Source: Mycolicibacterium tokaiense
GTDB lineage: Bacteria; Actinomycetota; Actinomycetes; Mycobacteriales; Mycobacteriaceae
Assembly: GCF_010725885.1 (NCBI RefSeq)
Contig: NZ_AP022600.1
Location: forward strand, 4,464,001-4,528,000
Length of the DNA stretch: 64,000 nucleotides
Direction of reading: 5' to 3'
Each line of letters opens with the position of its first letter. The first letter of the stretch is position 1. Below, one piece after another: positions 40,683-51,317 of this stretch. The translations under genes and the position numbers were made by a program. The notes beneath the pieces are model-generated. The model worked only from the letters and a program-made list of their open reading frames with translations, was not told where the DNA came from and searched no databases.

Positions 40683-41578
40683 CGGACAACACAGGCGAAG
40701 CAGACGAAGCCGGCACCGGGATCGACGTCGTCCTGGTCACCGGCCTCTCGGGCGCCGGCCGCGGTACCGCGGCCAAGGTGCTCGAGGACCTGGGCTGGTA
40801 CGTCGCTGACAACCTGCCGCCCGAACTGATCGCGCGAATGGTCGACTTCGGTCTGGCCGCCGGCTCGCGCATCACCCAGCTGGCGGTGGTGATGGACGCC
40901 CGGTCCCGCGGTTTCACCGGCGACCTGGACGCCGTCCGCAGCGAACTGGCCACCCGGGGCATCGCGCCGCAGGTGCTGTTCCTGGAATCCTCCGACGACA
41001 TCCTGGTGCGGCGTTACGAGCAGAACCGGCGCAGCCACCCGCTGCAGGCCGGGATGACGCTGGCCGAAGGGATCGCCGCCGAGCGGGTGATGCTGGCCCC
41101 GGTGCGGGCCGGCGCCGACCTGGTGATCGACACCTCGAGCCTGCCGGTGCCCGCCCTGCGGGCCAGCATCGAGCAGGCGTTCGGCGGCGAGACGGTGCCG
41201 CTGACGTCCGTGACCGTCGAGTCGTTCGGCTTCAAGTACGGCCTGCCGATGGATGCCGACATGGTGATGGACGTCCGTTTTCTGCCCAACCCGCATTGGG
41301 TAGACCACCTGCGTCCGCACTCCGGCCAGCATCCGGAGGTACGGGACTACGTACTGGGTCAGCCGGGCGCAGACCGCTTCCTGCAGACCTACCGCGAGTT
41401 GCTGGGTCTGGTGGTCGACGGCTACCGCCGGGAGGGGAAGCGCTACATGACAGTCGCGATCGGCTGCACCGGTGGCAAACACCGCAGCGTCGCGATCGCG
41501 GAGGCATTGGCCGGCATGCTCACCGGCGGCGACCAGATGTCGGTGCGGGTGCTGCACCGCGACCTGGGTCGCGAGTGA
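40679..41578 (+). CDS. rapZ: RapZ-family nucleotide-binding protein (Rv1421-like)
   Basis: A 299-residue RapZ/YvcJ protein. The P-loop reads [13 protein letters not shown], with Arg where most P-loops have Lys, as in other mycobacterial members to my recollection. The C-terminal domain has [22 protein letters not shown] and [15 protein letters not shown], diagnostic for the family. It forms the conserved uvrC-rapZ-yvcK-whiA run, joined by short overlaps. In E. coli RapZ controls GlmS RNA; in mycobacteria the target is not established. Confidence 0.94.
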   Translation: MTDNTGEADEAGTGIDVVLVTGLSGAGRGTAAKVLEDLGWYVADNLPPELIARMVDFGLAAGSRITQLAVVMDARSRGFTGDLDAVRSELATRGIAPQVLFLESSDDILVRRYEQNRRSHPLQAGMTLAEGIAAERVMLAPVRAGADLVIDTSSLPVPALRASIEQAFGGETVPLTSVTVESFGFKYGLPMDADMVMDVRFLPNPHWVDHLRPHSGQHPEVRDYVLGQPGADRFLQTYRELLGLVVDGYRREGKRYMTVAIGCTGGKHRSVAIAEALAGMLTGGDQMSVRVLHRDLGRE

Positions 41579-41586
41579 GGGACCGG

Positions 41587-42645
41587 ATGGACCTGGAGAA
41601 CCGCAGGATCGTGGCACTCGGCGGCGGGCACGGCCTCTATGCCACGTTGTCGGCGGCGCGCCGCCTCACCGCGCACGTCACCGCCGTGGTCACCGTCGCC
41701 GACGACGGTGGTTCCTCAGGGCGACTGCGCAGCGAACTCGACATCGTGCCGCCCGGCGACCTGCGAATGGCGTTGGCGGCGTTGGCATCCGACAGCCCGC
41801 ACGGCCGGCTGTGGGCCACCATCATCCAGCACCGGTTCAGCGGCAGCGGAGCGCTGGCGGGTCACCCGATCGGCAACCTGATGCTCGCCGGGCTCAACGA
41901 GGTCCTGGCCGACCCGGTGGCGGCGCTGGACGAGCTGGGTCGCGTCCTGGGGGTCAAGGGCCGGGTGCTGCCGATGTGTCCGATCGCGCTGCAGATCGAG
42001 GCCGACGTCGCCGGGCTGGAGACCGATCCCCGGATGAGCCGGGTGATCCGCGGACAGGTCGCGGTGGCCACCACTCCTGGCAAAGTTCGTCGGGTCCGGC
42101 TGCTGCCGGGCCACCCACCCGCCACCCGCCAGGCAGTGGACGCCATCATGAACGCCGACCTGGTGGTGCTGGGGCCGGGATCGTGGTTCACCAGCGTCAT
42201 CCCGCACGTCCTGGTGCCCGATTTGCTGGCCGCGCTGCGGGCCACGTCCGCGCGGCGTGCGCTGGTGCTGAACCTGGCCGCAGAACCGGGGGAGACGGCG
42301 GGTTTCTCCGCCGAACGGCATCTGCACGTGCTGAGCCAGCATGCGCCCGACTTCACCGTGCACGACATCATCGTCGACGCGGGCAGTGTCAACGGAGAAC
42401 GGGAACGCCAGCAACTGGTCCGCACCGCGAACGCACTCGATGCCCGAGTTCAGTTCGCCGATGTGTGCCGACCTGGTACACCTTTACATGATCCGGCGAA
42501 GCTGGCCGCGGCGCTGCACGGCGTCTCGGCACGGGGCGGCCAGCCGGTGGCACCGACCATGCCAACGGCGGCACCAGGTGCGCAGCCGAGTGCTGCAGAC
42601 GAACAGAGCCAGACTGGACCGAGAGGTGACGATCCGTGGCGATGA
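41587..42645 (+). CDS. yvcK: YvcK/CuvA-family gluconeogenesis and cell-shape factor
   Basis: A 352-residue YvcK-like (CofD superfamily) protein. [12 protein letters not shown] (residues 12-23), [24 protein letters not shown] and the [15 protein letters not shown] strand are family hallmarks and probably bind a UDP-sugar. ATG 41587 has GAGG seven bases upstream; an in-frame GTG at 41575 that overlaps rapZ is the alternative. In mycobacteria the homologue (CuvA) supports growth on certain carbon sources and cell-wall integrity. Confidence 0.93.
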   Translation: MDLENRRIVALGGGHGLYATLSAARRLTAHVTAVVTVADDGGSSGRLRSELDIVPPGDLRMALAALASDSPHGRLWATIIQHRFSGSGALAGHPIGNLMLAGLNEVLADPVAALDELGRVLGVKGRVLPMCPIALQIEADVAGLETDPRMSRVIRGQVAVATTPGKVRRVRLLPGHPPATRQAVDAIMNADLVVLGPGSWFTSVIPHVLVPDLLAALRATSARRALVLNLAAEPGETAGFSAERHLHVLSQHAPDFTVHDIIVDAGSVNGERERQQLVRTANALDARVQFADVCRPGTPLHDPAKLAAALHGVSARGGQPVAPTMPTAAPGAQPSAADEQSQTGPRGDDPWR

Positions 42646-43619
42646 CGGCCGAGGTCAAAGACGAGTTGAGCCGCCTCGTGGTCAACTCGGTGAGCGCTCG
42701 GCGGGCGGAGGTGGCAGCACTGCTGCGCTTCGCGGGGGGCCTGCACATCGTGTCCGGTCGCGTGGTGGTGGAGGCCGAGGTGGACCTCGGCATCATCGCG
42801 CGCCGGCTACGCAAGGACATTTTTGATCTCTACGGCTACAACGCCGTGGTGCACGTGCTGTCGGCCAGCGGCATCCGCAAGAGCACCCGCTACGTGGTGC
42901 GGGTGGCCAAGGATGGTGAGGCGCTGGCCCGCCAGACCGGCCTGCTGGATCTGCGGGGCCGCCCGGTGCGCGGGCTGCCTGCTCAGGTGGTGGGCGGCAG
43001 CGTCGGTGACGCCGAGGCGGCGTGGCGCGGTGCGTTCCTGGCACACGGCTCACTGACCGAGCCCGGCCGGTCCTCGGCCCTGGAGGTCAGCTGCCCGGGC
43101 CCGGAAGCCGCGCTGGCGCTGGTGGGTGCGGCGCGCAGGCTCGGCGTCAGCGCCAAGGCCCGTGAGGTTCGCGGCGCCGACCGCGTGGTGGTGCGCGACG
43201 GTGAGGCCATCGGGGCCCTGCTGACCAGGATGGGCGCCCAGGACACTCGGCTGACGTGGGAAGAGCGCCGGATGCGCCGCGAGGTGCGGGCGACGGCCAA
43301 CCGGTTGGCCAATTTCGACGACGCGAATCTGCGCCGCTCGGCTCGGGCCGCGGTTGCCGCGGCCGCGCGCGTGGAGCGGGCGCTGGAGATCCTGGGCGAC
43401 ACCGTGCCGGGACATCTGGCCACCGCAGGCAAGTTGCGCGTCGAGCACCGGCAGGCCTCGCTCGAGGAGTTGGGCCGCCTCGCTGACCCCCCGATGACCA
43501 AAGATGCTGTGGCAGGACGCATCCGGCGGTTGCTGTCGATGGCTGACCGCAAGGCCAAGCAAGACGGCATCCCCGACACCGAATCGGCCGTGACGCCGGA
43601 TCTGCTCGAGGACGCCTGA
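42636..43619 (+). CDS. whiA: WhiA sporulation/division transcription factor
   Basis: A 327-residue WhiA. The N-terminal homing-endonuclease-like fold (about 1-220, lacking catalytic acids) includes [20 protein letters not shown] and [13 protein letters not shown]; the C-terminal helix-turn-helix is in [35 protein letters not shown] precedes GTG 42636; ATG 42642 with an ATGA overlap is also possible. The sequence is very close to that remembered for mycobacterial WhiA. Confidence 0.95.
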   Translation: MAMTAEVKDELSRLVVNSVSARRAEVAALLRFAGGLHIVSGRVVVEAEVDLGIIARRLRKDIFDLYGYNAVVHVLSASGIRKSTRYVVRVAKDGEALARQTGLLDLRGRPVRGLPAQVVGGSVGDAEAAWRGAFLAHGSLTEPGRSSALEVSCPGPEAALALVGAARRLGVSAKAREVRGADRVVVRDGEAIGALLTRMGAQDTRLTWEERRMRREVRATANRLANFDDANLRRSARAAVAAAARVERALEILGDTVPGHLATAGKLRVEHRQASLEELGRLADPPMTKDAVAGRIRRLLSMADRKAKQDGIPDTESAVTPDLLEDA

Positions 43620-43640
43620 GCGCTCCCAGCGTCACGCCGG

Positions 43641-44531
43641 CTAGCGCAGCCGGGCCAGCTTGTCGCGGGCGCGGTCCAATCCGTGCGCGCGCCTGCGCAT
43701 GCCGTGCCAGGCGTCGCCGCGGCGGGAGATGCGGCCCAGCACGGTGGTGACGGTGAACTCGTCGGGGGACACCCGGTCCAATTCGTACCATTCGATGGGC
43801 GTGGACACCGGGGCGCCGGGAAGGGCCCGCGCGGCGTAGGGGGCGGCGGCAGTCTGGCCGTACCCGTTGCGGGCGACGTCGACGTACACCAAGCCGCCGC
43901 GCTTGTCCTTGCGCTGCGCCGTGGTCACCAGGCTGGGCGCCCGCTCCACCAGCGCCTCGGCCACCTCGCCGGCGAAAGCCCTTGTCTCGTCGAAGCTCTC
44001 GCGCTGGCGCAGAGGCACCACCACGTGATAGCCGCGGGCGCCGGAGGTCTTGACGAAGGATGTGAGCCCCAGCTCGTCGAGCAGCTCGCCGAGCATCGCG
44101 GTGGCCTTGCGCAGCCCGTCGAGATCTTCGGTCGACGGGTCCATGTCGAACATGAGCTGATCCGGGGCGTCCAGGGCGCGGGAGCGGCTCAGCCACGCGT
44201 GCGGGGTGATGCAGGCCTGATCAGCGAGGTAGACCAGGGTGCGCTGGTCGTTGACCATCACTTGGCACTGGACGTCCTCGGCGGTCTCGACCTTGACGTT
44301 GTCCACCCAGGCGGGGAAGTGCTTGGGGAGCTTCTTCTCGTAAAACCCCGGGCTGCCGATGCCGTCGGGGAAGCGTTGCATGCTGATGGGCCGGTCTGCG
44401 AGATAGGGCACCATGGTGGCCGCCACGGCCTGGTAATACTTGGCCAGCCCCAATTTGGTGAGGCCAGCAGTGGCGTCCGGGCCGAAGAGCTCCTTGTCCG
44501 GGTTGGAAATCTCCACTCGCGCGACTATCAC
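43641..44531 (-). CDS. Stand-alone LigD-like polymerase/primase domain (PolD type)
   Basis: A 296-residue archaeo-eukaryotic-primase-type polymerase like the POL domain of LigD. RPISMQRFPDGIGSPGFYEKKLPKH is the diagnostic N-terminal region (about residues 46-70), LMFDMDPS holds the metal-binding DxD, SGARGYHVVVPL is the nucleotide-binding part and VDVARNGYGQT follows. No ligase or nuclease domain is attached. Such proteins extend or patch ends with ribonucleotides. GTG 44531 is chosen as the only start giving a family-like N-terminus. It is convergent with whiA (21-base gap) and divergent from gap. Confidence 0.87.
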   Translation of the reverse strand: MIVARVEISNPDKELFGPDATAGLTKLGLAKYYQAVAATMVPYLADRPISMQRFPDGIGSPGFYEKKLPKHFPAWVDNVKVETAEDVQCQVMVNDQRTLVYLADQACITPHAWLSRSRALDAPDQLMFDMDPSTEDLDGLRKATAMLGELLDELGLTSFVKTSGARGYHVVVPLRQRESFDETRAFAGEVAEALVERAPSLVTTAQRKDKRGGLVYVDVARNGYGQTAAAPYAARALPGAPVSTPIEWYELDRVSPDEFTVTTVLGRISRRGDAWHGMRRRAHGLDRARDKLARLR

Positions 44532-44596
44532 TGGCGTCGAATACCCATCGTTGTACTTCTGATCACTTTCTTGTGCGTCAAACCTCGGGACAATGA

Positions 44597-45718
<1,122 letters not shown>

Positions 45719-45722
45719 ACCG

Positions 45723-46949
45723 GTGGCCGTCAAGACACTGGCCGATCTGCTGGCCGAAGGTGTTCAGGGGCGGGGCGTGCTGGTGCGCTCCGACCTCAAC
45801 GTCCCGCTCGACGACAGCGGCAACATCACCGACCCGGGCCGCATCATCGCCTCGGCGCCGACGCTGAAGGCACTCTCCGATGCCGGCGCCAAGGTGGTCG
45901 TGATGGCCCACCTGGGCCGGCCGAAGGGCGAGCCGGACCCGAAGTTCTCCCTTGCTCCGGTGGCCGCCGCGCTCGCCGAGCAGCTGGGGCGCAACGTCCA
46001 ACTGGCCGGTGACGTGGTGGGCACCGATGCGCTGGCCCGCGCCGAGGGTTTGACCGACGGGGACGTGCTGCTGCTGGAGAACATCCGCTTCGATCCCCGG
46101 GAGACCAGCAAGGACGACGCCGAGCGGCTGAAGCTGGCCAAGGCGCTCGCCGAGCTGGTCGACGACCCGGGCGGCGCGGAACCCGCGTTCGTCTCCGACG
46201 GTTTCGGCGTGGTGCACCGCAAGCAGGCGTCGGTGTACGACGTCGCCACCGTCCTGCCGCACTACGCCGGTGGCCTGGTGGCCACCGAAGTGGACGTTCT
46301 CAAGCAGCTGACCGGTTCTTCGGACCGGCCCTACGCGGTGGTGCTGGGCGGGTCCAAGGTGTCCGACAAGCTGGCCGTGATCGAGAATCTGGCGACCAAG
46401 GCCGACAGCCTCATCATCGGTGGCGGCATGTGCTACACGTTCCTTGCCGCGCAAGGCTTTTCGGTGGGCGACTCGCTGTGCCAGACCGAGATGATCGACA
46501 CCTGCAAGAAGTTGCTGGAGGACTACGGCGATGTGATCCACCTGCCGGTGGACATCGTGGCGGCCGACTCGTTCGCCGCCGACGCACCGCACGAGACCGT
46601 CGCCGCGGACCAGATCCCGGACGGGAAGATGGGACTCGACGTCGGACCCGAGTCGGTGAAGCGGTTCTCGGCGCTGCTGTCGAACGCCAAGACGGTGTTC
46701 TGGAACGGCCCGATGGGTGTGTTCGAGTTCCCGGCCTTCGCCGCAGGCACCAAGGGGGTGGCCGAGGCCATCATCGCCGCCACCGGCAAGGGCGCCTTCA
46801 GCGTCGTCGGCGGGGGTGACTCCGCTGCCGCAGTGCGCCAGCTCGGCCTGCCTGAAGACGGCTTCTCGCACATCTCGACCGGCGGCGGCGCGTCGCTGGA
46901 GTTCCTCGAGGGCAAGTCCCTGCCCGGCATCGAAGTTCTGGAGTCTTGA
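45723..46949 (+). CDS. pgk: Phosphoglycerate kinase
   Basis: A 408-residue [42 protein letters not shown] and [17 protein letters not shown] are classical motifs; the C-terminal [17 protein letters not shown] and [14 protein letters not shown] bind ATP. Begins four bases after the gap stop and ends three bases before tpiA. Confidence 0.97.
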   Translation: MAVKTLADLLAEGVQGRGVLVRSDLNVPLDDSGNITDPGRIIASAPTLKALSDAGAKVVVMAHLGRPKGEPDPKFSLAPVAAALAEQLGRNVQLAGDVVGTDALARAEGLTDGDVLLLENIRFDPRETSKDDAERLKLAKALAELVDDPGGAEPAFVSDGFGVVHRKQASVYDVATVLPHYAGGLVATEVDVLKQLTGSSDRPYAVVLGGSKVSDKLAVIENLATKADSLIIGGGMCYTFLAAQGFSVGDSLCQTEMIDTCKKLLEDYGDVIHLPVDIVAADSFAADAPHETVAADQIPDGKMGLDVGPESVKRFSALLSNAKTVFWNGPMGVFEFPAFAAGTKGVAEAIIAATGKGAFSVVGGGDSAAAVRQLGLPEDGFSHISTGGGASLEFLEGKSLPGIEVLES

Positions 46950-46952
46950 TTC

Positions 46953-47738
46953 ATGGCACGTAAGCCGCTCATCGCGGGCAACTGGAAGATGAACCTCAAC
47001 CACTTCGAGGCCATCGCTCTGGTGCAGAAGATCGCGTTCTCCTTGCCGGACAAGTACTTCGATAAGGTCGACGTCACCGTGCTGCCGCCGTTCACCGATC
47101 TGCGCAGTGTGCAGACGCTGGTGGACGGCGACAAGCTGCGGCTGACCTACGGCGCCCAGGACCTGTCCCAGCACGATTCGGGCGCCTACACCGGTGAGGT
47201 CAGCGGGGCGTTCCTGGCCAAGCTCGGCTGCACCTTCGTGGTGGTGGGACACTCCGAACGGCGGACCTATCACGCCGAGGGCGACGACCTGGTGGCCGCC
47301 AAGACGCAGGCGGCGCTCAAGCACGGGCTGACGCCGATCGTCTGCATCGGCGAGGGCCTGGAAGTCCGTGAGGCCGGCAATCACGTCTCGCATTGCACTG
47401 AGCAACTCACGGGGTCGCTGGCGGGACTGTCGGCTGAGCAGATCGCCTCGGTGGTGATCGCTTACGAGCCGGTGTGGGCCATCGGCACCGGGCGGGTGGC
47501 CAGTGCCGCCGACGCGCAGGAAGTCTGTGCCGCGGTCCGTGCCCAGCTGGTCGAACTGGCCGGCCAGGAGACCGCCGACACCGTGCGGGTGCTCTACGGC
47601 GGGTCGGTGAATGCCAAGAATGTCGGTGAGATCGTCGCGCAGAAGGATGTTGACGGCGCTCTGGTGGGTGGGGCGTCGCTCGATGGTGAGCAGTTCGCGA
47701 CGCTGTCCGCGATCGCAGCGGGCGGACCCCTGCCGTAG
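46953..47738 (+). CDS. tpiA: Triosephosphate isomerase (glycolytic)
   Basis: A 261-residue canonical [11 protein letters not shown] (Asn and catalytic Lys), VVGHSERR (catalytic His), [15 protein letters not shown] (catalytic Glu and loop 6) and [10 protein letters not shown] (phosphate site). These differ at the Asn and loop 6 from the TPI paralogue at 9052-9852, which fits a separate role for that protein. The last 20 coding bases are repeated 54 bases downstream. Confidence 0.97.
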   Translation: MARKPLIAGNWKMNLNHFEAIALVQKIAFSLPDKYFDKVDVTVLPPFTDLRSVQTLVDGDKLRLTYGAQDLSQHDSGAYTGEVSGAFLAKLGCTFVVVGHSERRTYHAEGDDLVAAKTQAALKHGLTPIVCIGEGLEVREAGNHVSHCTEQLTGSLAGLSAEQIASVVIAYEPVWAIGTGRVASAADAQEVCAAVRAQLVELAGQETADTVRVLYGGSVNAKNVGEIVAQKDVDGALVGGASLDGEQFATLSAIAAGGPLP

Positions 47739-47788
47739 GCAGCGTCCGAGACGCTGCGTCACGTTGAAGCAGCGGGCGGACCCCTGCC
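47715..47788. repeat. 20-base direct repeat across the tpiA stop, with a hairpin between
   Basis: GCAGCGGGCGGACCCCTGCC occurs at 47715-47734, inside the tpiA 3' end, and exactly again at 47769-47788 in the tpiA-secG gap. Between them lies an 8-base-arm hairpin (GCAGCGTC / GACGCTGC, 47739-47757) with a 3-base loop and no T-run. This looks like a local duplication of the gene end or an attenuator-like element; nothing shows which. Confidence 0.6.
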
Positions 47789-47837
47789 CTGATCCAGGGT
47801 TTTCGCTCGCAAATCCCCAGCATGTAAGGTGACCCCC

Positions 47838-48071
47838 ATGGAATTGGCCCTGCAGATCGTCCTCATCGTCACCAGCCTGCTGGTGGTGTTGTTGGTACTG
47901 CTGCACCGCGCCAAGGGTGGCGGCCTGTCGACGCTGTTCGGTGGCGGTGTGCAGTCCAGCCTGTCCGGCTCGACCGTGGTCGAGAAGAACCTGGACCGGT
48001 TGACCCTGTTCGTCACCGGCATCTGGGTGGTGTCGATCATCGGCGTCGGACTGCAGATCAAGTACGGCTAG
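47838..48071 (+). CDS. secG: Preprotein translocase subunit SecG
   Basis: A 77-residue SecG: two transmembrane helices (about 2-23 and 54-74) joined by the conserved loop HRAKGGGLSTLFGGGVQSSLSGS. ATG 47838 matches mycobacterial SecG; the in-frame GTG 47829 is less likely. TAAGGT at 47825-47830 could be either a weak Shine-Dalgarno or a -10 box seven bases before the ATG. It is the last gene before the terminator. Confidence 0.95.
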   Translation: MELALQIVLIVTSLLVVLLVLLHRAKGGGLSTLFGGGVQSSLSGSTVVEKNLDRLTLFVTGIWVVSIIGVGLQIKYG

Positions 48072-48088
48072 CCACTCAACGCACCTCG

Positions 48089-48130
48089 GCACCGCCGGAC
48101 GGTCTTCGGACCGTCCGGCGGTGCTTTTTT
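48089..48130 (+). terminator. Strong Rho-independent terminator after secG
   Basis: A perfect 16-base GC-rich stem (48089-48104 with 48109-48124), a TTCG (UUCG) tetraloop and six T residues (48125-48130). Few mycobacterial genes end in such a classical structure. It closes the gap-pgk-tpiA-secG unit and separates it from the converging HNH gene, whose stop is five bases further on. Confidence 0.93.
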
Positions 48131-48135
48131 GTGTC

Positions 48136-49527
48136 TCAGGGCCCCGCACCGTCATCGCCGAGGAGTTCGTCGGGGTGGTGGAAGCGGTTGACCTCGGGTG
48201 GGTGGCTGCCGTCGGTCCAGGCCAGGCGGCCGGTGTCGGTGACTTCGGTAATGTAGCGGCCGCGGGTCGCGCCGTCATGGTGGGGGTCGCAGCCCAGGTG
48301 CAGTGCATCGATGTCGGTGGTGCCGCCGCGGTTCCAGTCGGGCGTGTGGTGGAGTTCGCAGCGGTCGGCGGGGGTGGTGCAGGTAGGGAAGGTGCACCCT
48401 CCGTCGCGGGCATAGGCGGCAATGCGTTGGTCCAGGCTGGCAGTGCGCCGGGAGCGGCCCAGATACAAGGGGCGGTCGGAGTGGTTGTCGAAGACGGCGA
48501 GGTAATGCAGGGCGCCGGCCGCGGCCATCCGGATGAGGTCGCGAAACGGTAGCCGGCTGCCGCTCGCGGTGCGGGCCGGTGGGGGCATCGGCACGGTGGG
48601 GTCGACAGCGGCGCGGGCGGCTTGCTCGAGATCGGCGACGGTGGTGCGGGCGATGACGGTGACCGGGACGCCGCGATGAGTGCCGAGGTTGCCGGACTGC
48701 AGGGCGGTGCGCAGCCCCCAGTTCAGAGCGTCGTGACGGCGCTGGGCGGCGGTGCGGGTATCGGTGGCGGCATCGACAACGGTCTGGTCAGTGTCAGGCA
48801 GGTGGTGGCCGGGACGCACCGCAGCGGAGATGGCTTCGAGGTTGGCGCGGGCTTCGGGGGTGAGGTCGCCGGTGACGCGGCTCATGCCGTCGGGCCGCTG
48901 CTTGTGGATGGTCAGACCGCGGCGGGCCTGGCGGTCGGCGTCGTCGAAGACGCCGTCGGGGTTGTAGACGTCGGCCAGTGTGTTGCCGACCTCGGTGACG
49001 AATGCCGGGTCCTGCGTGCGGGCATGGCGGACCAGCTCGCGTTCGGCTCGGGCGTGATCGTCGGGGGAAACAGCATTGGGTAGGGCATCGAGGGCCTTGC
49101 GGATCTCTTGGAGGTGGGCCTCACTGAGGGCGCCGTCGTCGACGGCCGCGGCGACCTCGGGGAACTCGGGCGGGCGCGGCGGTCCGGTGAGGGAGCGCCG
49201 CGGCCTGATACGGGCGGCCAGTTTCATCCGGCGGGTGACCTCCCCGGCGGTGATGCGCAGACGTCGGCGCAGGAGGTCTTTGACGGTGATGTCGGGCGGT
49301 AGGCCGGGGTCGTCCGGGCTGTCGGGAGGGTCGGCGATCTCGCCGAAGATGCGGTACATCAGGCCGAGGTTGGTGCGGGATTGGGTTTCCAGGCTTTCGG
49401 CGATGTCGATGCGGAAGGCGTTGCCCACCAGGTCGGTGGACACCGATCGCAGCACGGTGTGGGCGGCGTCGATGGCGGCGAGTGCGTCGACCACCTGCCT
49501 GCGTGCTGTCGTCGGATCCATGCCCAT
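48136..49527 (-). CDS. DUF222/HNH endonuclease-domain protein (13E12 repeat family)
   Basis: A 463-residue 13E12-repeat-family protein. The DUF222 region covers about 20-330 (LSEAHLQEIRKALDAL, DDHARAERELVRHA, DLTPEARANLEAI) and the C-terminal HNH domain reads CTFPTCTTPADRCELHH with the HNH asparagine/histidine in DWNRGGTTDIDALHLGCDPHH. Such genes occur in many scattered copies per mycobacterial genome and may be mobile or selfish. ATG 49527 (or 49521) is preferred; the open frame upstream is a shadow. No flanking target-site repeat was seen. Confidence 0.88.
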   Translation of the reverse strand: MGMDPTTARRQVVDALAAIDAAHTVLRSVSTDLVGNAFRIDIAESLETQSRTNLGLMYRIFGEIADPPDSPDDPGLPPDITVKDLLRRRLRITAGEVTRRMKLAARIRPRRSLTGPPRPPEFPEVAAAVDDGALSEAHLQEIRKALDALPNAVSPDDHARAERELVRHARTQDPAFVTEVGNTLADVYNPDGVFDDADRQARRGLTIHKQRPDGMSRVTGDLTPEARANLEAISAAVRPGHHLPDTDQTVVDAATDTRTAAQRRHDALNWGLRTALQSGNLGTHRGVPVTVIARTTVADLEQAARAAVDPTVPMPPPARTASGSRLPFRDLIRMAAAGALHYLAVFDNHSDRPLYLGRSRRTASLDQRIAAYARDGGCTFPTCTTPADRCELHHTPDWNRGGTTDIDALHLGCDPHHDGATRGRYITEVTDTGRLAWTDGSHPPEVNRFHHPDELLGDDGAGP

Positions 49528-49675
49528 CACGCTATTCGCACAGATGTTCGACAACCAGTCGCGACGGGCTATCTGTGGATGAAGGTGGAACTGTGCACAA
49601 CTCAGGGTCGTCGATACGTCCGGCGGTCTTCTTTCATGCGGCCGAGGTGCTCCAATTCCACGCCACGGGCATGTA

Positions 49676-49704
49676 TTGACAGTGTAACTATCAAAACCTA
49701 GGGT
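49676..49704 (+). promoter_or_regulatory. TetR-type operator and promoter upstream of the DUF1330-like gene
   Basis: TTGACAGTGTAACTATCAA (49676-49694) is an imperfect palindrome (arms TTGACAGT/ACTATCAA). Its first six bases form the -35 TTGACA; 17 bases later TAGGGT (49699-49704) forms the -10. The same element, differing at one base, lies at 51216. A TetR regulator gene lies between the two. Confidence 0.8.
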
Positions 49705-49743
49705 GGGTTCACCTCTCATGCCAACGATCAACGCGGAGAACGG

Positions 49744-50568
49744 ATGACACACCCCAACCCCCGGTACGGTCAGCTCGATCTCGATTACGCCGCCCGGCTG
49801 GGAGGTGCGACGGCGGACTCCGGCAGGCCGGTCTGGATGGTCAATCTCATGAAGTACCGCGATGTCGCCGACTACGGCGACGGGCGCTCCAGCGCCATCA
49901 CCGGGCGCGAAGCCGATGATCTGTATGCACCCTTGGATACGTTGGCCGAGATCGGCGCCGAGCTGTGCCTCTTGGCCGACGTCGACACCCAACTCCTCGG
50001 TGACGCGCCGGTGTGGGATCGGGTCGCCGTCGTGCGTTACCCGACCGGACGGGCGTTCATCGACATGCAGTCACGGCCGGCATTCCGGGCCGCGCACGTC
50101 CACAAGGAAGCCGGAATGGATCAGACGATCGTGCTGGGCTGCGATCCCCTGCCCCTTCCGCGTTTTCCCGAGGACGCTGAACAACACGATTGGGCCGACG
50201 TCCCCGAGCCGCCGACTGCCCAGGACGGACCGGTGATGATCGTGCACGTGCTGCGGTTCGCCGACCCCTGTTCCGCGCGCGCCACGCCCGAGGCCATGCG
50301 GGCTTACCAGGGCGCGGCCGCCCGGGTCGCTTCTGCCCACGGTGTGCGCGTGGCGGGGTGGTTCGCCGTGAACGGCACCATCGTGGGCGACGGTCGCAGC
50401 TGGCACCAGGTCCGGTTCAACCTCTTTCCCAGCAGGCGGGCGTTCATGGCGGTCGCCACCGACCCGGCACGACTCCAGGCCCAGAAGGCCCACCGCGACG
50501 TTGCCATCGCCGACACCTACTCGATGATCACCCGTCCCGTCATCAACACCCTTGCGGCTGTCCGCTAG
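49744..50568 (+). CDS. Duplicated DUF1330-like dimeric alpha-beta barrel protein
   Basis: A 274-residue protein of two similar halves. Each has a VNLMKYRD / VHVLRFAD strand followed by a helix with a Y-x-G segment and a W/R-rich strand, as in DUF1330-type ferredoxin-like barrels. No catalytic motif was recognised. GGAG lies about eight bases upstream of ATG 49744. Its promoter carries the same operator as the haloalkane dehalogenase 1.5 kb away, so they are probably co-regulated by the converging TetR gene. Confidence 0.7.
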   Translation: MTHPNPRYGQLDLDYAARLGGATADSGRPVWMVNLMKYRDVADYGDGRSSAITGREADDLYAPLDTLAEIGAELCLLADVDTQLLGDAPVWDRVAVVRYPTGRAFIDMQSRPAFRAAHVHKEAGMDQTIVLGCDPLPLPRFPEDAEQHDWADVPEPPTAQDGPVMIVHVLRFADPCSARATPEAMRAYQGAAARVASAHGVRVAGWFAVNGTIVGDGRSWHQVRFNLFPSRRAFMAVATDPARLQAQKAHRDVAIADTYSMITRPVINTLAAVR

Positions 50569-50573
50569 GGATG

Positions 50574-51185
50574 TCAGCCGGTCAGGACGCGGGAGAGCGC
50601 CCTGGCCCACCCACGCCGGATCTGAGCAGGGGTGCGCCGGTGATCTTCGGTGAGCTCCGACCAGGCCTCGAACGAGGTCAGAGTGGCGATCGTGCCCACC
50701 ATCTCGCCGGCCGTCACCGCGCCGAGCCCGTCGAGTTCGGTGGCGAAGTGACGCCGGACGTCGCGGGCCATGCCCGCACGGTGCCGATGCAGGATGTCGT
50801 GCAGCGCGGCCACCCTCGGGGCGCGGTTGCGCACCATTCGGGCCATCGGCGCAGTCGCGACGTACAGCTCGTGACGGATGTCGACGAAGCGGGTGATCCG
50901 CGCGTCCAAAGTGCCCTGACCGATCTCCGGAATCTCGAGCAGATGCGCGAACCGCTGGAAATAGCGACGGGTGGTCTCGTCGCGCAACTCGTCGAGGGTG
51001 TCGAAGTATCGGAACACCGACGCGGTGGAGACGCCCGCCCGGTCGGCGACCTGTTCCACTGTCGGCGGCGAGAAACCCTCCAGCACAAGATCGATTGTTG
51101 CCTCCACGACAGCGGCCCGACCCCGTGCACGCCGCGCGCGGCGGCCGTCGACCGGCTCGGCAGGCTCCGGCGGTGGCGTGTTCAT
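50574..51185 (-). CDS. TetR-family transcriptional regulator
   Basis: A 203-residue TetR regulator. The N-terminal helix-turn-helix is TVEQVADRAGVSTASVFRYFDTLDELRDE (about residues 42-70); the rest is the variable helical ligand domain. ATG 51185 or GTG 51203 may start it; neither has a clear Shine-Dalgarno. It converges on the DUF1330-like gene (5-base gap) and diverges from the dehalogenase, with a 19-base palindrome in both promoter regions. Confidence 0.9.
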   Translation of the reverse strand: MNTPPPEPAEPVDGRRARRARGRAAVVEATIDLVLEGFSPPTVEQVADRAGVSTASVFRYFDTLDELRDETTRRYFQRFAHLLEIPEIGQGTLDARITRFVDIRHELYVATAPMARMVRNRAPRVAALHDILHRHRAGMARDVRRHFATELDGLGAVTAGEMVGTIATLTSFEAWSELTEDHRRTPAQIRRGWARALSRVLTG

Positions 51186-51215
51186 CGATCGTGACGCTAG
51201 CACTGCCGGAAAGTA

Positions 51216-51244
51216 TTGACAGTGGAACTATCAACACTTACGGT
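51216..51244 (+). promoter_or_regulatory. TetR-type operator and promoter upstream of the haloalkane dehalogenase
   Basis: TTGACAGTGGAACTATCAA (51216-51234) matches the 49676 element at 18 of 19 bases. TTGACA is the -35; after 17 bases TACGGT (51239-51244) is the -10. It lies 31 bases upstream of the TetR ATG, so the regulator may repress its own divergent promoter too. Confidence 0.82.
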
Positions 51245-51317
51245 CGCGGTAGAGAAGGGCTCACCTGCGGCGATGACGCGCTGAGACCCCCGCCCAGTTC
51301 AGCCCAGGAGAAAACTC

